This document shows positions 1-7,158 of a stretch of 26,066 nt of DNA, one piece after another; the stretch's first letter is position 1, and each line of letters opens with the position of its first letter. The notes under the pieces were generated by a model, which worked only from the letters and a program-made list of their open reading frames with translations, ran no database searches and was not told the DNA's origin. Where the stretch lies: positions 1-26,066 of IMG/VR virus record IMGVR_UViG_3300021964_010405. The stretch is one strand, 5' to 3'. The DNA comes from a virus. A program made the position numbers and the translations under genes.

Positions 1-329
1 GCACATCTATCCCAATCAGTTGTTAAAATAGAACTCATAGCATGACATTTATGATGATCCATAAATTCAATAGGATATTTTCCTGGTATTGCTTTTTTTA
101 TTTCTCTTTTAATATTTTGTCTTTCTAATAACCCAGGTCTTTCATAGTATGCAACTCCATCAACTTTTTCAATATGATGCCGCATCCAACGAATAGAATT
201 AGAAGGAAAAGAATTATCAAATTTTTTACGAGTAAAACGTTCTTCATGGGAAGCACGCCTTACAAAGCCATTTTGCAATAACGCAGCGGCAGAATCATGA
301 TGATATGCGCTAATTCCGAATATTGTCAT
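1..329 (-). CDS. Carbamoyltransferase (NodU/CmcH/TobZ family), N-terminal part
   Basis: This gene runs off the left edge; about 109 N-terminal codons are visible. Read on the minus strand from ATG at 329, the protein begins MTIFGISAYHHDSAAALLQN, followed by a HEERFTRKKFDNSFP segment and later a DHHKCHAMSS segment. These match the N-terminal metal- and adenylate-binding domain of O-carbamoyltransferases (typical forms are GIxxxHHDSAA, EERFTRxKHDxxFP and HHxxHA). Family members move a carbamoyl group from carbamoyl phosphate, through carbamoyl-AMP, to a hydroxyl of a sugar or antibiotic. An AAAGGTA-like ribosome site lies just upstream. The start lies inside the end of the preceding minus-strand oxygenase gene (20-base overlap), so the two are probably co-transcribed. 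Given the sugar genes elsewhere in the window, I infer that the acceptor is a sugar, but it is unknown. The family call is firm; whether the C-terminal domain is present cannot be seen. Confidence 0.85.
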   Translation of the reverse strand, partial: MTIFGISAYHHDSAAALLQNGFVRRASHEERFTRKKFDNSFPSNSIRWMRHHIEKVDGVAYYERPGLLERQNIKREIKKAIPGKYPIEFMDHHKCHAMSSILTTDWDRC

Positions 330-867
330 TAAAATACCTTTTATAAATACTTGTTAGTTGTTTTTTATTTACTGTAGTATAATTAGGTTTATCAATAAAG
401 CTTACAAAAGCCCATCTATTTTTTTTAACTAGTGGCTGTATTCTATGAACCATAAAACAAGGAAATATAACTGTCTTACCTGGAATAGGATAAATTCTAG
501 CTATAATCTCTGTAGGTTCTGGAGCACTAAACTCTGTTTGTTCTACTCTTACTCCTTTTGGATTCCAGTTGCCTATCTCAAAAGGTTGCCCATCAGTTAA
601 ATAAATTAAATGACTCCAAAATCTAGAAGGTCTAGGACAAGAAAGAATACCATTAGTATAGTCCATGTTATCAAAATGCCATTCATAGCATTCTCCTGGT
701 TTTAATAAAATAGCTGTTTGTCCTGCAAAATTACATACCCATTGATGTCCGTACCAGTAATAATTTTTTTCACAGTGCTCAACTATTTTATAGGCTTTTT
801 TAGCTATCTCCCCACTAAAACCTATGTGTATAGAATCTACCCATCTATCGTCAATGAAATCTTCCAA
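310..867 (-). CDS. 2-oxoglutarate/Fe(II)-dependent oxygenase-like protein
   Basis: The 185-residue protein has the layout of a compact double-stranded beta-helix oxygenase. Candidate iron ligands are H64 and D66 (in YEWHFDNM) and H141 (in FMVHRIQPL), and R151 could bind the 2-oxoglutarate carboxylate. Length and motif spacing fit the small prolyl-hydroxylase-like proteins common in marine phages; the substrate is not evident. The only reasonable start is TTG at 867, about ten bases after a GAGGAG-like ribosome site; no in-frame ATG lies near it. Its 5' end overlaps the upstream SGNH gene by 31 bases and its 3' end overlaps the carbamoyltransferase by 20, so these three form one minus-strand operon. 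A cupin without oxygenase activity is the main alternative. Confidence 0.7.
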   Translation of the reverse strand: MEDFIDDRWVDSIHIGFSGEIAKKAYKIVEHCEKNYYWYGHQWVCNFAGQTAILLKPGECYEWHFDNMDYTNGILSCPRPSRFWSHLIYLTDGQPFEIGNWNPKGVRVEQTEFSAPEPTEIIARIYPIPGKTVIFPCFMVHRIQPLVKKNRWAFVSFIDKPNYTTVNKKQLTSIYKRYFNDNIRN

Positions 868-1427
868 CGATTTTCAATCTCCTCTCGAAGTTTCATAGCA
901 AAAATCAAATGTCCTTTTTGATTAGTGTGTCCCCTTCCATCAGGATGATCTTTTGCTAAGTCTCGCATATATTCCCACCAGATACAAGGATTATTTTCTA
1001 ATATATCATGTTCTAATATGTTGGGTCGATAAATAGGAATTAACATTAAATTTTCTGGAGTAGCTTTTGCTGCAACTGCTTGTACAAATAAAGCGTTGAT
1101 TCTCCAATACCACGGCATTTTAGTTAGTTTTTTAAACCATAAATCACGAGTTATTTTACTCCAAATATTTTCTTGTCCCCAATCGTATGGGATAAGATAG
1201 TGACCATCTCCGTAAGGATCTACTCGATGATGATGTCCTACTAACCAAATAACTTTAAAATGATTGACAAGATTATTTTTTATGATATACTCAGATTGGG
1301 CATCTAAAGTAATTCCTGGCTCTTCCCAGCGATTTTTTAAGTTAAGTAAATCAAAACACGGTTTAGGTGCTTCAAGACTTGGTATAGACCAAGAATTACC
1401 TATAACAAAAATATTAGAAATGCTCAT
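837..1427 (-). CDS. SGNH-hydrolase-like protein (minus-strand member of a divergent pair)
   Basis: The 196-residue protein has an SGNH/GDSL fold signature. A first beta strand leads into GNSWS (residues 10-14, with S12 or S14 as candidate nucleophile), a block III-like strand WLVGHHHRVDP lies near residues 61-71, and a C-terminal DGRGHTNQKGH segment resembles the catalytic Asp-His block. SGNH enzymes hydrolyse or transfer acyl groups on sugars and lipids. The GNS rather than GDS motif makes activity uncertain. The ATG at 1427 overlaps the ATG (1420) of the divergent plus-strand gene, which is also SGNH-like. A plausible promoter lies inside that neighbour (see 1561-1589). Downstream it is coupled to the oxygenase and carbamoyltransferase genes. 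Confidence 0.55.
   Translation of the reverse strand: MSISNIFVIGNSWSIPSLEAPKPCFDLLNLKNRWEEPGITLDAQSEYIIKNNLVNHFKVIWLVGHHHRVDPYGDGHYLIPYDWGQENIWSKITRDLWFKKLTKMPWYWRINALFVQAVAAKATPENLMLIPIYRPNILEHDILENNPCIWWEYMRDLAKDHPDGRGHTNQKGHLIFAMKLREEIENRWKISLTIDG
1264..1291 (+). promoter_or_regulatory. Sigma70-type promoter with extended -10 for the plus-strand SGNH gene
   Basis: The -35 box TTGACA (1264-1269) is followed by a 16-base spacer and the -10 box TATACT (1286-1291), with TG one base upstream of the -10 (an extended -10). Transcription would begin near 1298, about 120 bases before the ATG at 1420 and within the minus-strand SGNH gene. It is predicted by inspection only. Confidence 0.5.
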
Positions 1428-2076
1428 AATTGCTTGCGGAGATTCATATACTGCTGGAGAAGGTCTTGCATCACAAGATCAAATTTATGCACATCTTATT
1501 GCTAGAGCTTTTAAATCTGAAATTAAAAACCTAGCTCAAAGCGGTGCTTCTGAATATCTTATTTTAAATCAAGTTGAAGAGGCTGTCAAGTTAAAACCTG
1601 ATTTAATTCTTATTGGACATACTAGTGAATATCGTTGGCAAGTATGGGATGTTAGACGAAATCATTATCAAGGTTTTTTAGTAGCTAATCATATACTAGA
1701 AAATGAAAAATACTATCGTAATTGGATTTTATCTGAACAACTTTTAGGAAATCGTAGACAAGAAGATAAACGACACCAAGCTGCTTGGCACGCAGCAGGA
1801 ATGTTATATTTTGAAAACGAAAGCGTAGTGCAAAATTTATGGGCGAGCGCTGTAGCTAAACAAATACTACTTTGTGAACGAGCTGGTATAAAACATGTTC
1901 ATATGTGTTGTTTTCCTCATCTATACCCAAAACTATGTGAACTAACAGATAATCATATAGATTTACATTTAGATTTGATGAAACATAAAGACCCCGCTGA
2001 GGATAGATCTCATGCAGGGCCTTTATCTCATTTACAAGTTGCGGAGGCTATCCACAAACGTCTACTAAAGATTTAA
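1420..2076 (+). CDS. SGNH/GDSL-family hydrolase-like protein
   Basis: The 218-residue protein begins directly with a beta strand and block I, CGDSYTAGEG, with S9 the expected nucleophile. Block II is QSGASEY and a block III-like segment is GHTSEYR. The C-terminal DRSH (D195, H198) is a good Asp-xx-His pair. This supports an esterase or acyltransferase-type SGNH fold, though GHTSEY is not the classical GxND. The frame stays open upstream, but ATG 1420 puts block I where the family has it. The start overlaps that of the divergent minus-strand SGNH gene by 8 bases, and the 3' end overlaps the convergent gene at 2048-2290 by 29 bases. It is therefore a lone plus-strand gene between minus-strand operons. 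Confidence 0.7.
   Translation: MLIIACGDSYTAGEGLASQDQIYAHLIARAFKSEIKNLAQSGASEYLILNQVEEAVKLKPDLILIGHTSEYRWQVWDVRRNHYQGFLVANHILENEKYYRNWILSEQLLGNRRQEDKRHQAAWHAAGMLYFENESVVQNLWASAVAKQILLCERAGIKHVHMCCFPHLYPKLCELTDNHIDLHLDLMKHKDPAEDRSHAGPLSHLQVAEAIHKRLLKI
1561..1589 (-). promoter_or_regulatory. Sigma70-type promoter for the minus-strand operon, inside the divergent gene
   Basis: On the minus strand the -35 box TTGACA (1589-1584) is followed by 17 bases and the -10 box TAAAAT (1566-1561). Transcription would start near 1554, about 127 bases before the ATG at 1427. It mirrors the plus-strand promoter at 1264-1291. Both are predictions from sequence. Confidence 0.45.
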
Positions 2077-2290
2077 AATCTTCCCATTTTTCTTCTTCTT
2101 CCATCATATTATTTTTATATAAAGTATTAGCTACACGGCGAGCTACTGTAGATGGAATTTCATATTGGTCTTTTATATCTTTTAAAATTGAAGAAATAGA
2201 TTCTTGTCCAGATTTAACTTGAACCATTAAATCTACAATTCTTTGGATTTCAGCTCTCAATTCCTTCTGTTCTTCGTCTGTCAGTTTCAT
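2048..2290 (-). CDS. Small phage protein, possibly related to T4 DsbA-type DNA-binding proteins
   Basis: This 80-residue charged helical protein begins MKLTDEEQKELRAEIQ and carries a central KDIKDQYEIPSTVARRVANT segment. That segment resembles the pattern in T4 DsbA, a small double-stranded-DNA-binding protein linked to late promoters (a RIRAKDELGV-type helix, a turn, then a helix ending LYHKDN; here LYKNN). The resemblance is from memory of the family and weak, so treat DNA binding as a suggestion. A good ribosome site, AAGGTG, lies about eight bases before ATG 2290. The 5' end overlaps the preceding minus-strand gene by 41 bases, and the 3' end overlaps the convergent SGNH gene by 29 bases. 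Confidence 0.55.
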   Translation of the reverse strand: MKLTDEEQKELRAEIQRIVDLMVQVKSGQESISSILKDIKDQYEIPSTVARRVANTLYKNNMMEEEEKWEDFKSLVDVCG

Positions 2291-2651
2291 TACTAATCAC
2301 CTTAAAATTTTCTCTAAGTGAGGTTGGGGTTTTACGAATTATTCGTTCTTTTTCTAGTTGTTCCATTATTTCTTTAAATAACTCTAAAGAACGATACTCA
2401 ATTGTTTCATCAAAGTCTTCTTTTGATAATTCTGAAATTAACATCTTTTGATGTAATAAGTTAAAGGCTGAAATTAAATTAGCAGCACCAATTTCTCGTG
2501 ACCCAGCGCAGTCGCCCTCCGGGCGAGGGTCAAAGAGTTCCCAGGTACAAGCTTCCCAAACTTCTCCTGTATCCTCATCCCATACATCAATTGGCATAGA
2601 GGTAACTACTTTTCTTATCAACTTATAAGCGCTTTGATATGAAACAGCCAT
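2250..2651 (-). CDS. Uncharacterised phage protein, 133 residues
   Basis: I do not recognise this protein. It is acidic to neutral and mostly predicted helical after an N-terminal region with DVWDEDTGEVWEACTW, and its C-terminal third is rich in Glu, Arg and Lys. There is no signal peptide, membrane segment or metal motif. The start at ATG 2651 is well supported by an AAAGGA ribosome site six bases upstream. It follows the 130-residue gene by two bases and overlaps the next gene by 41, so it is an internal gene of the minus-strand operon 2048-3046. A GC-rich stretch near 2505-2530 contrasts with the AT-rich surroundings. Confidence 0.6.
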   Translation of the reverse strand: MAVSYQSAYKLIRKVVTSMPIDVWDEDTGEVWEACTWELFDPRPEGDCAGSREIGAANLISAFNLLHQKMLISELSKEDFDETIEYRSLELFKEIMEQLEKERIIRKTPTSLRENFKVISNETDRRRTEGIES

Positions 2652-2653
2652 GT

Positions 2654-3046
2654 TTATTCCTTTCTCAAATCAACTACCCAATCATCTAGATAATCGTTAG
2701 AATAAAACCACCCTAAAGCTACAGACACACTTCTGACAATTTCGCAAAAATTGTCGTTGGTTAGCGCGTGTTCAAACTCTCGTTTGAAGCGAAGCCAAGG
2801 GTTAGACAAATTCTTAACAGGTCTAATAGATTCAAAATCACTTTGATTCCAATGAATACAACGCTTGGAATAAGCTGGTTGAGCATTTAAATAATATTCA
2901 TTTTCTTTTAGAGACTCACGCAACTCAGTATATAGTTCTTTAAACAGAAGAGCCTTATCTTCATTAGAATAATCAGAAATAAGTATTCTTCTTGCGTTGC
3001 GTACTAAATTGCGAAAAGGATTTTTTCTATTCATTTTTAGAAACAT
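2654..3046 (-). CDS. Uncharacterised basic phage protein, 130 residues
   Basis: I do not recognise this protein. Its N-terminus is strongly basic (MNRKNPFRNLVRNARRIL); the rest is aromatic-rich and probably helical, with several Trp and Tyr residues. The start could be ATG 3046 or the in-frame ATG 3034; neither has a clear ribosome site. A convincing promoter lies just upstream (3061-3089), which would give a leader of only about 8 to 20 bases. This gene therefore appears to head the minus-strand operon that continues through 2250-2651 and 2048-2290. The basic tail might contact nucleic acid, but this is inference. Confidence 0.6.
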   Translation of the reverse strand: MFLKMNRKNPFRNLVRNARRILISDYSNEDKALLFKELYTELRESLKENEYYLNAQPAYSKRCIHWNQSDFESIRPVKNLSNPWLRFKREFEHALTNDNFCEIVRSVSVALGWFYSNDYLDDWVVDLRKE

Positions 3047-3060
3047 TTTCTTGAACTTTC

Positions 3061-3089
3061 ATAATAGCAGAAAAATTGTAACTTAGCAA
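3061..3089 (-). promoter_or_regulatory. Phage-type promoter TTGCTA-N17-TATTAT
   Basis: On the minus strand the -35 box TTGCTA (3089-3084) and the -10 box TATTAT (3066-3061) are separated by exactly 17 bases. It matches the layout of four plus-strand promoters in this window (7398, 20877, 22710, 23882). Predicted start is near 3054, driving the 2654-3046 operon. Confidence 0.65.
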
Positions 3090-3097
3090 GTATAATT

Positions 3098-3418
3098 TTA
3101 TAAAGATACGACATCATCGTCGTCAGAAACCATTTTAGTTAGCATTTTAGGACGCATACCTTGCCAAAACTCTTTTTCTTTATAAAAACGCATACGAGTA
3201 AGCATACGCCACCAAGCATTAATTTCTTCAACAGCGGCATCATGATACTCTATTAACCGATACTGATCAATACCTATAATTTGATAAGAAGCTTCGCGCA
3301 TCCACTCGTGAGCTATCCAAGGATTCCATCTTGCGACATTTTTTGACTCATCAACTAACTTTTTAACTGACCAATCACTATAGTTGTTAAGACTACTGTA
3401 AGTGTGTTTCTTTGTCAT
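3098..3418 (-). CDS. Uncharacterised phage protein, 106 residues
   Basis: No family is recognised. The protein is rich in Trp, Tyr and Met (for example NPWIAHEWMREASYQ and EINAWWRMLTRMRFYKEKEF), looks largely helical, and ends in an acidic VSDDDDVVSL tail. There is no signal peptide or membrane segment. ATG 3418 has a GGAG motif about ten bases upstream. Its start overlaps the end of the 68-residue gene by 26 bases, so the two probably form a small minus-strand pair separate from the 2048-3046 operon, which has its own promoter just downstream. Confidence 0.55.
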   Translation of the reverse strand: MTKKHTYSSLNNYSDWSVKKLVDESKNVARWNPWIAHEWMREASYQIIGIDQYRLIEYHDAAVEEINAWWRMLTRMRFYKEKEFWQGMRPKMLTKMVSDDDDVVSL

Positions 3419-3599
3419 AACTATTTAGCTCCTGTTGTACTTCTTCGTAAACTTCCATAATAAAACGTGCAGCAATAAACTCACCTGAGTCTTCTTGCAT
3501 ATTTGTATATTCTTGAATTAGTTCTTTTGCTTCTTCCACTCCCTGGTTAGCTAAAGATTGAAAATATGTAATAACATAGGGTAGTCGTGGTCGTGACAT
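3393..3599 (-). CDS. Uncharacterised small phage protein, 68 residues
   Basis: The short, mostly helical, acidic protein begins MSRPRLPYVITYFQSLANQG; no family is recognised. The start ATG 3599 follows an AGAGGA ribosome site about ten bases upstream. It is the first gene of the minus-strand block facing the divergent plus-strand operon at 3673. The 73-base gap holds a clear plus-strand promoter, but I could not find a convincing minus-strand one with normal spacing. Confidence 0.55.
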   Translation of the reverse strand: MSRPRLPYVITYFQSLANQGVEEAKELIQEYTNMQEDSGEFIAARFIMEVYEEVQQELNSYDKETHLQ

Positions 3600-3637
3600 A
3601 AAATGGATATCCTCTTTTTGTTATAGTTAGTTTTTTA

Positions 3638-3666
3638 TTGACAACCCTTATATTTTTTGACATACT
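3638..3666 (+). promoter_or_regulatory. Promoter with perfect TTGACA -35 box ahead of the plus-strand operon
   Basis: TTGACA (3638-3643), a 17-base spacer and CATACT (3661-3666, four of six consensus bases). The expected transcription start is about 3673, the A of the first ATG, so the first message could be leaderless. It is the only evident promoter for the genes from 3673 to 7390. Confidence 0.55.
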
Positions 3667-3672
3667 AATATC

Positions 3673-3861
3673 ATGTATGCCACAGAAAAATATGTCAGAC
3701 AAGAAGCAAAAGAGCTTCATGCTCAAGTTAGAGAGGTTGCCACCGATTTAGGTGGAGATTTACGATATCTTGCATCCGAATTACAAGAAATGCGTGCGAG
3801 AATCGAAATACTTGAGTCAAACATAAAAGAACTGAGAGAAATCATAGATGACCACTCATAA
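3673..3861 (+). CDS. Small coiled-coil protein
   Basis: The 62-residue protein has an almost continuous heptad pattern from about residue 15 to 60 (LRYLASELQEMRARIEILES and following), which predicts a single long coiled coil. No enzyme motif is present. The start ATG 3673 has no ribosome site and coincides with the expected transcription start of the promoter at 3638, which suggests leaderless translation. A second ATG at 3677 is out of frame. It overlaps the next gene by 14 bases. It may be a scaffold, a regulator or an oligomerisation partner; the sequence does not say which. Confidence 0.6.
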   Translation: MYATEKYVRQEAKELHAQVREVATDLGGDLRYLASELQEMRARIEILESNIKELREIIDDHS

Positions 3862-4120
3862 AATAGTTGGGTTCGCGTTTTCCGATTCAACAAACTTATC
3901 ATACATCAAAAATCAGTTAGAAGCAATAAAAAAAGAACATCCTGACGTAGATACAGAGTGGGCTACTGAAAATGATTCTCGACTGTCTCGTCTACCTACT
4001 GATCATCGTAATCGTCTTCCTGTTTTAATTTATTATAAAAATAATATTTATGGCAATTACCTTCTCGGAAAACATTCTTATGAGCAGGTTCAACAATGGT
4101 ATAACTCTCTAGGTATTTAG
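3848..4120 (+). CDS. Small protein with possible thioredoxin-like fold
   Basis: The 90-residue protein alternates strands and helices. The region RLPVLIYYKNNIYGNYLLG, with a proline just before a hydrophobic strand, resembles the cis-proline strand of thioredoxin/glutaredoxin folds, and the final SYEQVQQWYNSL resembles their last helix. There is no CxxC pair, and in fact no cysteine at all, so it cannot be a redox thioredoxin. This assignment is weak. It overlaps the upstream coiled-coil gene by 14 bases and ends directly before the aminotransferase. Confidence 0.5.
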   Translation: MTTHKIVGFAFSDSTNLSYIKNQLEAIKKEHPDVDTEWATENDSRLSRLPTDHRNRLPVLIYYKNNIYGNYLLGKHSYEQVQQWYNSLGI

Positions 4121-5221
4121 TTGAAATCTATAGCGTTTATTCCCCATCGACAACGTATAAAAAAACATAAGCTTGATTATCTTCGTGCTATCTCAGATGC
4201 TATGGACTATCCGTACCAAGCAGAAGATGGTCGTGATTTAGCGCCTATACAAAGAGAACTAGCAGATAAATGCGCTGAGCTATCTGATCTTCCTTTTTGG
4301 AATTTTACAAATTGCGGCACCGACTCTTTACAAATAGCTGTTCACGCTTTAACAAAAGAGGGCGATACTATTTTAGTTCCTGCATATGGCTGGAGAGGAG
4401 TAGCAAACGCTGTTAGGTTTATGAATAGACGTTTAAAGTTTATTGATATAGATGAAACTGGTAATATTTCTGTTGAAGCATTAGAAAACTGGGCGAAAAT
4501 AAAAAATAACTATGCAAATGCGCTTATAATTATACATAATTTTGGCACAATGGCAAATGTACCAGAACTATGTAAAGTAGTTAAAAAATATCTTCCTGCA
4601 ATAAAAATAATTGAAGATGCAGCTCCTGCATTTTATATGGGAGCACCTATATCTTATAAACCTGGACAATTATCTGATTTAGTATGTTACTCTTTCGATT
4701 TTACAAAAGGACCGGGCACGTTAGGTTCTGGTGGAGGAATTGCAACTCGTCATGCTGATATTCATGAGCGTATTTATGAAATTCAAGCGCACGGAACTTC
4801 AAAACAAAAACAAATAGTAGGTTATGGCACTAAGAGTTTTTTAGATAATACCTCTTGTGCCGTTCTTTTAAAAGAAATTCAGCTGTATGAGCAATTCGAG
4901 TATCGAGAGCGTCGAAATCAGATTGCTACTTGGTATAATGACAATCTTCCCTTCAAATCTATACCCGGAGAAAATTATATTTGGGAAAGATTCTCAATGT
5001 TTGTTCCTTCAGAGCAAGTTGCTTCTGTATTAGAAAGGCTTCACTCAGTCAATTGTTTAGCAAGAACTATGTTCAAAGAACCAATGTCTTCTTTTCCTTT
5101 TTTTGAAGCTCAAGAAGAACTTCAAGGAGTAAAATATTTTACTGAGAATTTAATTCATTTACCCTCTCATCATTACCTAGAACAAGAAGACTTAAATGTG
5201 ATTAAAAAATGTCTAGAATAG
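4121..5221 (+). CDS. DegT/DnrJ/EryC1/StrS-type PLP aminotransferase
   Basis: The 366-residue protein is a fold-type I PLP enzyme of the sugar aminotransferase family. Visible landmarks are CGTDSLQIAVHAL (residues 65-77, phosphate contact), the VPAYGWRGVANAV loop, IIEDAAPAF with D166 contacting the PLP ring nitrogen, and YSFDFTKGPG with K196 as the Schiff-base lysine, followed by GSGGG. Relatives install an amino group on a keto-sugar nucleotide using glutamate. The start is TTG at 4121, immediately after the previous stop. The gene overlaps the PP-loop gene by 13 bases, and a nucleotide-sugar epimerase follows, which supports a role in sugar synthesis. The exact sugar is unknown. Confidence 0.82.
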   Translation: MKSIAFIPHRQRIKKHKLDYLRAISDAMDYPYQAEDGRDLAPIQRELADKCAELSDLPFWNFTNCGTDSLQIAVHALTKEGDTILVPAYGWRGVANAVRFMNRRLKFIDIDETGNISVEALENWAKIKNNYANALIIIHNFGTMANVPELCKVVKKYLPAIKIIEDAAPAFYMGAPISYKPGQLSDLVCYSFDFTKGPGTLGSGGGIATRHADIHERIYEIQAHGTSKQKQIVGYGTKSFLDNTSCAVLLKEIQLYEQFEYRERRNQIATWYNDNLPFKSIPGENYIWERFSMFVPSEQVASVLERLHSVNCLARTMFKEPMSSFPFFEAQEELQGVKYFTENLIHLPSHHYLEQEDLNVIKKCLE

Positions 5222-6234
5222 GTTGGTATTTAAATAATAAATATTATAGTAATAAATGGTCTTGTATAACTGAAAATAATTATTCAACTAAGAATGTAAC
5301 ATTTTATTTTTTTGAAGATGCTTTTGACAAACTAAACTGGGAAGTTGAGCCGTCTTTATCATATGATTATCTTTTAGAACAAAGAGCTAAACAATTAAGA
5401 GACTCTTATGACTATTTAAGACTTTGGTATACTAGTGGATCAGATTCTGAAACTATATTACAAACTTTTTTAAAACATAATATTTATATTGATGAAATTG
5501 CAGTTGCTAAAAACCCATTTACAGAATCAGATAGAGAACTTAATAAAAGAGCTATTCCAAGGCTAAAACTATTACAAGATAAATTTCCTAATACCTTTAT
5601 AAATATATTTCAAACATCTGCACAACAATACTTAAATATATTAGAAAGTCAAGATTATGATAAAATTGCTTCAGATATTACATTAAGAAGTATGAGTTAT
5701 TTATCTTCTTGTTACTATACACACTCAAAATTATTAGAAGCACCTCATAATAAATTTAGTAAAGTTGCTAATGTTATAGGACATATAAAACCTAAAATAG
5801 AAAAACGAGATAATAAATTTTTTACTTATGAATGGGATTCTGTGGTTAGCACATTTTCGTTAACTCCAAATTTAGAGATGTTTTATACTAGTCCAAATTT
5901 TCCCGAACTTCATTTAAAACAGTGTCATATAGTAAAAAATTACATTAAATATAAATATCCGCAAATAGGCAATCAAATTTTTGCTGAAAATAATCAATAT
6001 AGAAATGATATTGAGTATGCTATAAGAGTTCCTATTGATAATACATATACATTTGCTAAAGAAGGTACTTTAAGAAATTTAACTCCTAAAGCAAAGCTTG
6101 CACTTCAAGAAGCATATAAAGTAGCACCTGATGTATATCACGCATTTAAAAACATATCTAAAGATTATACATTTATGTTTAAAAAATGGAATAAATTAGG
6201 AATTAAATCAACAGAATATTGCTTAGGAAAATAA
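5209..6234 (+). CDS. PP-loop (adenine nucleotide alpha-hydrolase-like) protein
   Basis: In this 341-residue protein the segment LRLWYTSGSDSETILQTFLK carries SGSDS (residues 76-80), which matches the SGGxDS PP-loop of ATP pyrophosphatases such as asparagine synthetase, with the second Gly replaced by Ser. The preceding strand and following helix fit the fold. Enzymes of this type adenylate a carbonyl or similar group before amide or thio transfer. No N-terminal glutaminase cysteine or zinc-binding CxxC is visible. It sits between an aminotransferase and an epimerase with short overlaps, so one possibility is amide formation on a sugar intermediate; that is inference. The remainder is Tyr/Asn/Lys-rich and unfamiliar. 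Confidence 0.6.
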   Translation: MSRIGWYLNNKYYSNKWSCITENNYSTKNVTFYFFEDAFDKLNWEVEPSLSYDYLLEQRAKQLRDSYDYLRLWYTSGSDSETILQTFLKHNIYIDEIAVAKNPFTESDRELNKRAIPRLKLLQDKFPNTFINIFQTSAQQYLNILESQDYDKIASDITLRSMSYLSSCYYTHSKLLEAPHNKFSKVANVIGHIKPKIEKRDNKFFTYEWDSVVSTFSLTPNLEMFYTSPNFPELHLKQCHIVKNYIKYKYPQIGNQIFAENNQYRNDIEYAIRVPIDNTYTFAKEGTLRNLTPKAKLALQEAYKVAPDVYHAFKNISKDYTFMFKKWNKLGIKSTEYCLGK

Positions 6235-7158
6235 ATGAAAATATTAATTACAGGTGGATTAGGTTTTATAGGCGCTCATTTAGCAAACGCACTAAGTAAT
6301 CATGATATTACTATACTAGATAAATATGATCTTAATTATATAGGATTTGCAAAAATATATAGAGGACAGGTAGAAGGTATTGTTCCTATATCAGAAATAG
6401 AAGAAAAACACCGAAAATTAAATGTACAATATAGAATATCATTAATTAAAAATATTAATATTATTAGAAAATGGTCTTTTGAGTATTTACCTACAGATTC
6501 TTTTGATTTAATAATAAATTGTGGTGGTTTATCTGAAGCTGTTTTATCTAAGTTTTTTGGAGAGTTTTGTTATAATTCTATTGTAGAAGGTTATAAAAAT
6601 ATTAAAGCTACATATTCTTGTCCTACTATTCATATAAGTTCTTCAATGGTTTATGGTTCTTGGAAAGGAAAAATTACAGAACTAAATACATTAAACCCAG
6701 TTGATTACTATGGAATATGTAAAGCAAAAGCAGAAGGATTTATAGATGAAAATGATATTGTATTACGTCCTATTCACGTATATGGTATTGGAGACGCTAA
6801 ATTTCCAATCTGGATGAATATTGAAAGACAAATAAATAAAAATCAACCTGTAAATGTAGAGGCAGCAGATTGTATTTATATTGATGACTTTGTCCAAATC
6901 GTCAAAAATATTCTTGACTCTTGGAAACCAGGTATATATAATATAAGTTCTAATTACATTAGAAACGGAAAAGATTTACAAAAAGTGTATCCAAAACATT
7001 TTAAAATAAAAGAAAAGTTAGGGCCTACTGGAAAACCGAGAGGTTCTTTAAATAGTTCAAAATTATTTGAAACTTTTAATGTAAAACTTCAGTATAATAA
7101 CTACTTAGAAACAATACAGGATTATTATAATAAATATGAAAATTTATGTAAGAAATAA
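6235..7158 (+). CDS. NAD-dependent sugar-nucleotide epimerase/dehydratase (extended SDR)
   Basis: The 307-residue protein opens with a Rossmann nucleotide site, ITGGLGFIGAHL (residues 5-16). It has a Ser-rich strand IHISSSMVYGS (133-142) and a Tyr-xxx-Lys pair (Y159, K163 in YYGICKAK), the catalytic set of extended short-chain dehydrogenases acting on nucleotide sugars. The middle section (residues 40-80) is unusual and longer than in GalE. ATG directly follows the previous stop, and the 3' end overlaps the bS21 gene by 23 bases. It is probably an epimerase, dehydratase or reductase for the same sugar as the upstream aminotransferase; substrate and product are not deducible. Confidence 0.8.
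   Translation: MKILITGGLGFIGAHLANALSNHDITILDKYDLNYIGFAKIYRGQVEGIVPISEIEEKHRKLNVQYRISLIKNINIIRKWSFEYLPTDSFDLIINCGGLSEAVLSKFFGEFCYNSIVEGYKNIKATYSCPTIHISSSMVYGSWKGKITELNTLNPVDYYGICKAKAEGFIDENDIVLRPIHVYGIGDAKFPIWMNIERQINKNQPVNVEAADCIYIDDFVQIVKNILDSWKPGIYNISSNYIRNGKDLQKVYPKHFKIKEKLGPTGKPRGSLNSSKLFETFNVKLQYNNYLETIQDYYNKYENLCKK

Noticed and set aside
3600-3672. Minus-strand promoter for the 3393-3599 gene
   Set aside because: TTGTCA and TATAAC are present but only 13 bases apart, too short for a normal promoter.
3848-4120. Redox-active thioredoxin or glutaredoxin
   Set aside because: The proline-containing strand is suggestive, but the protein contains no cysteine.
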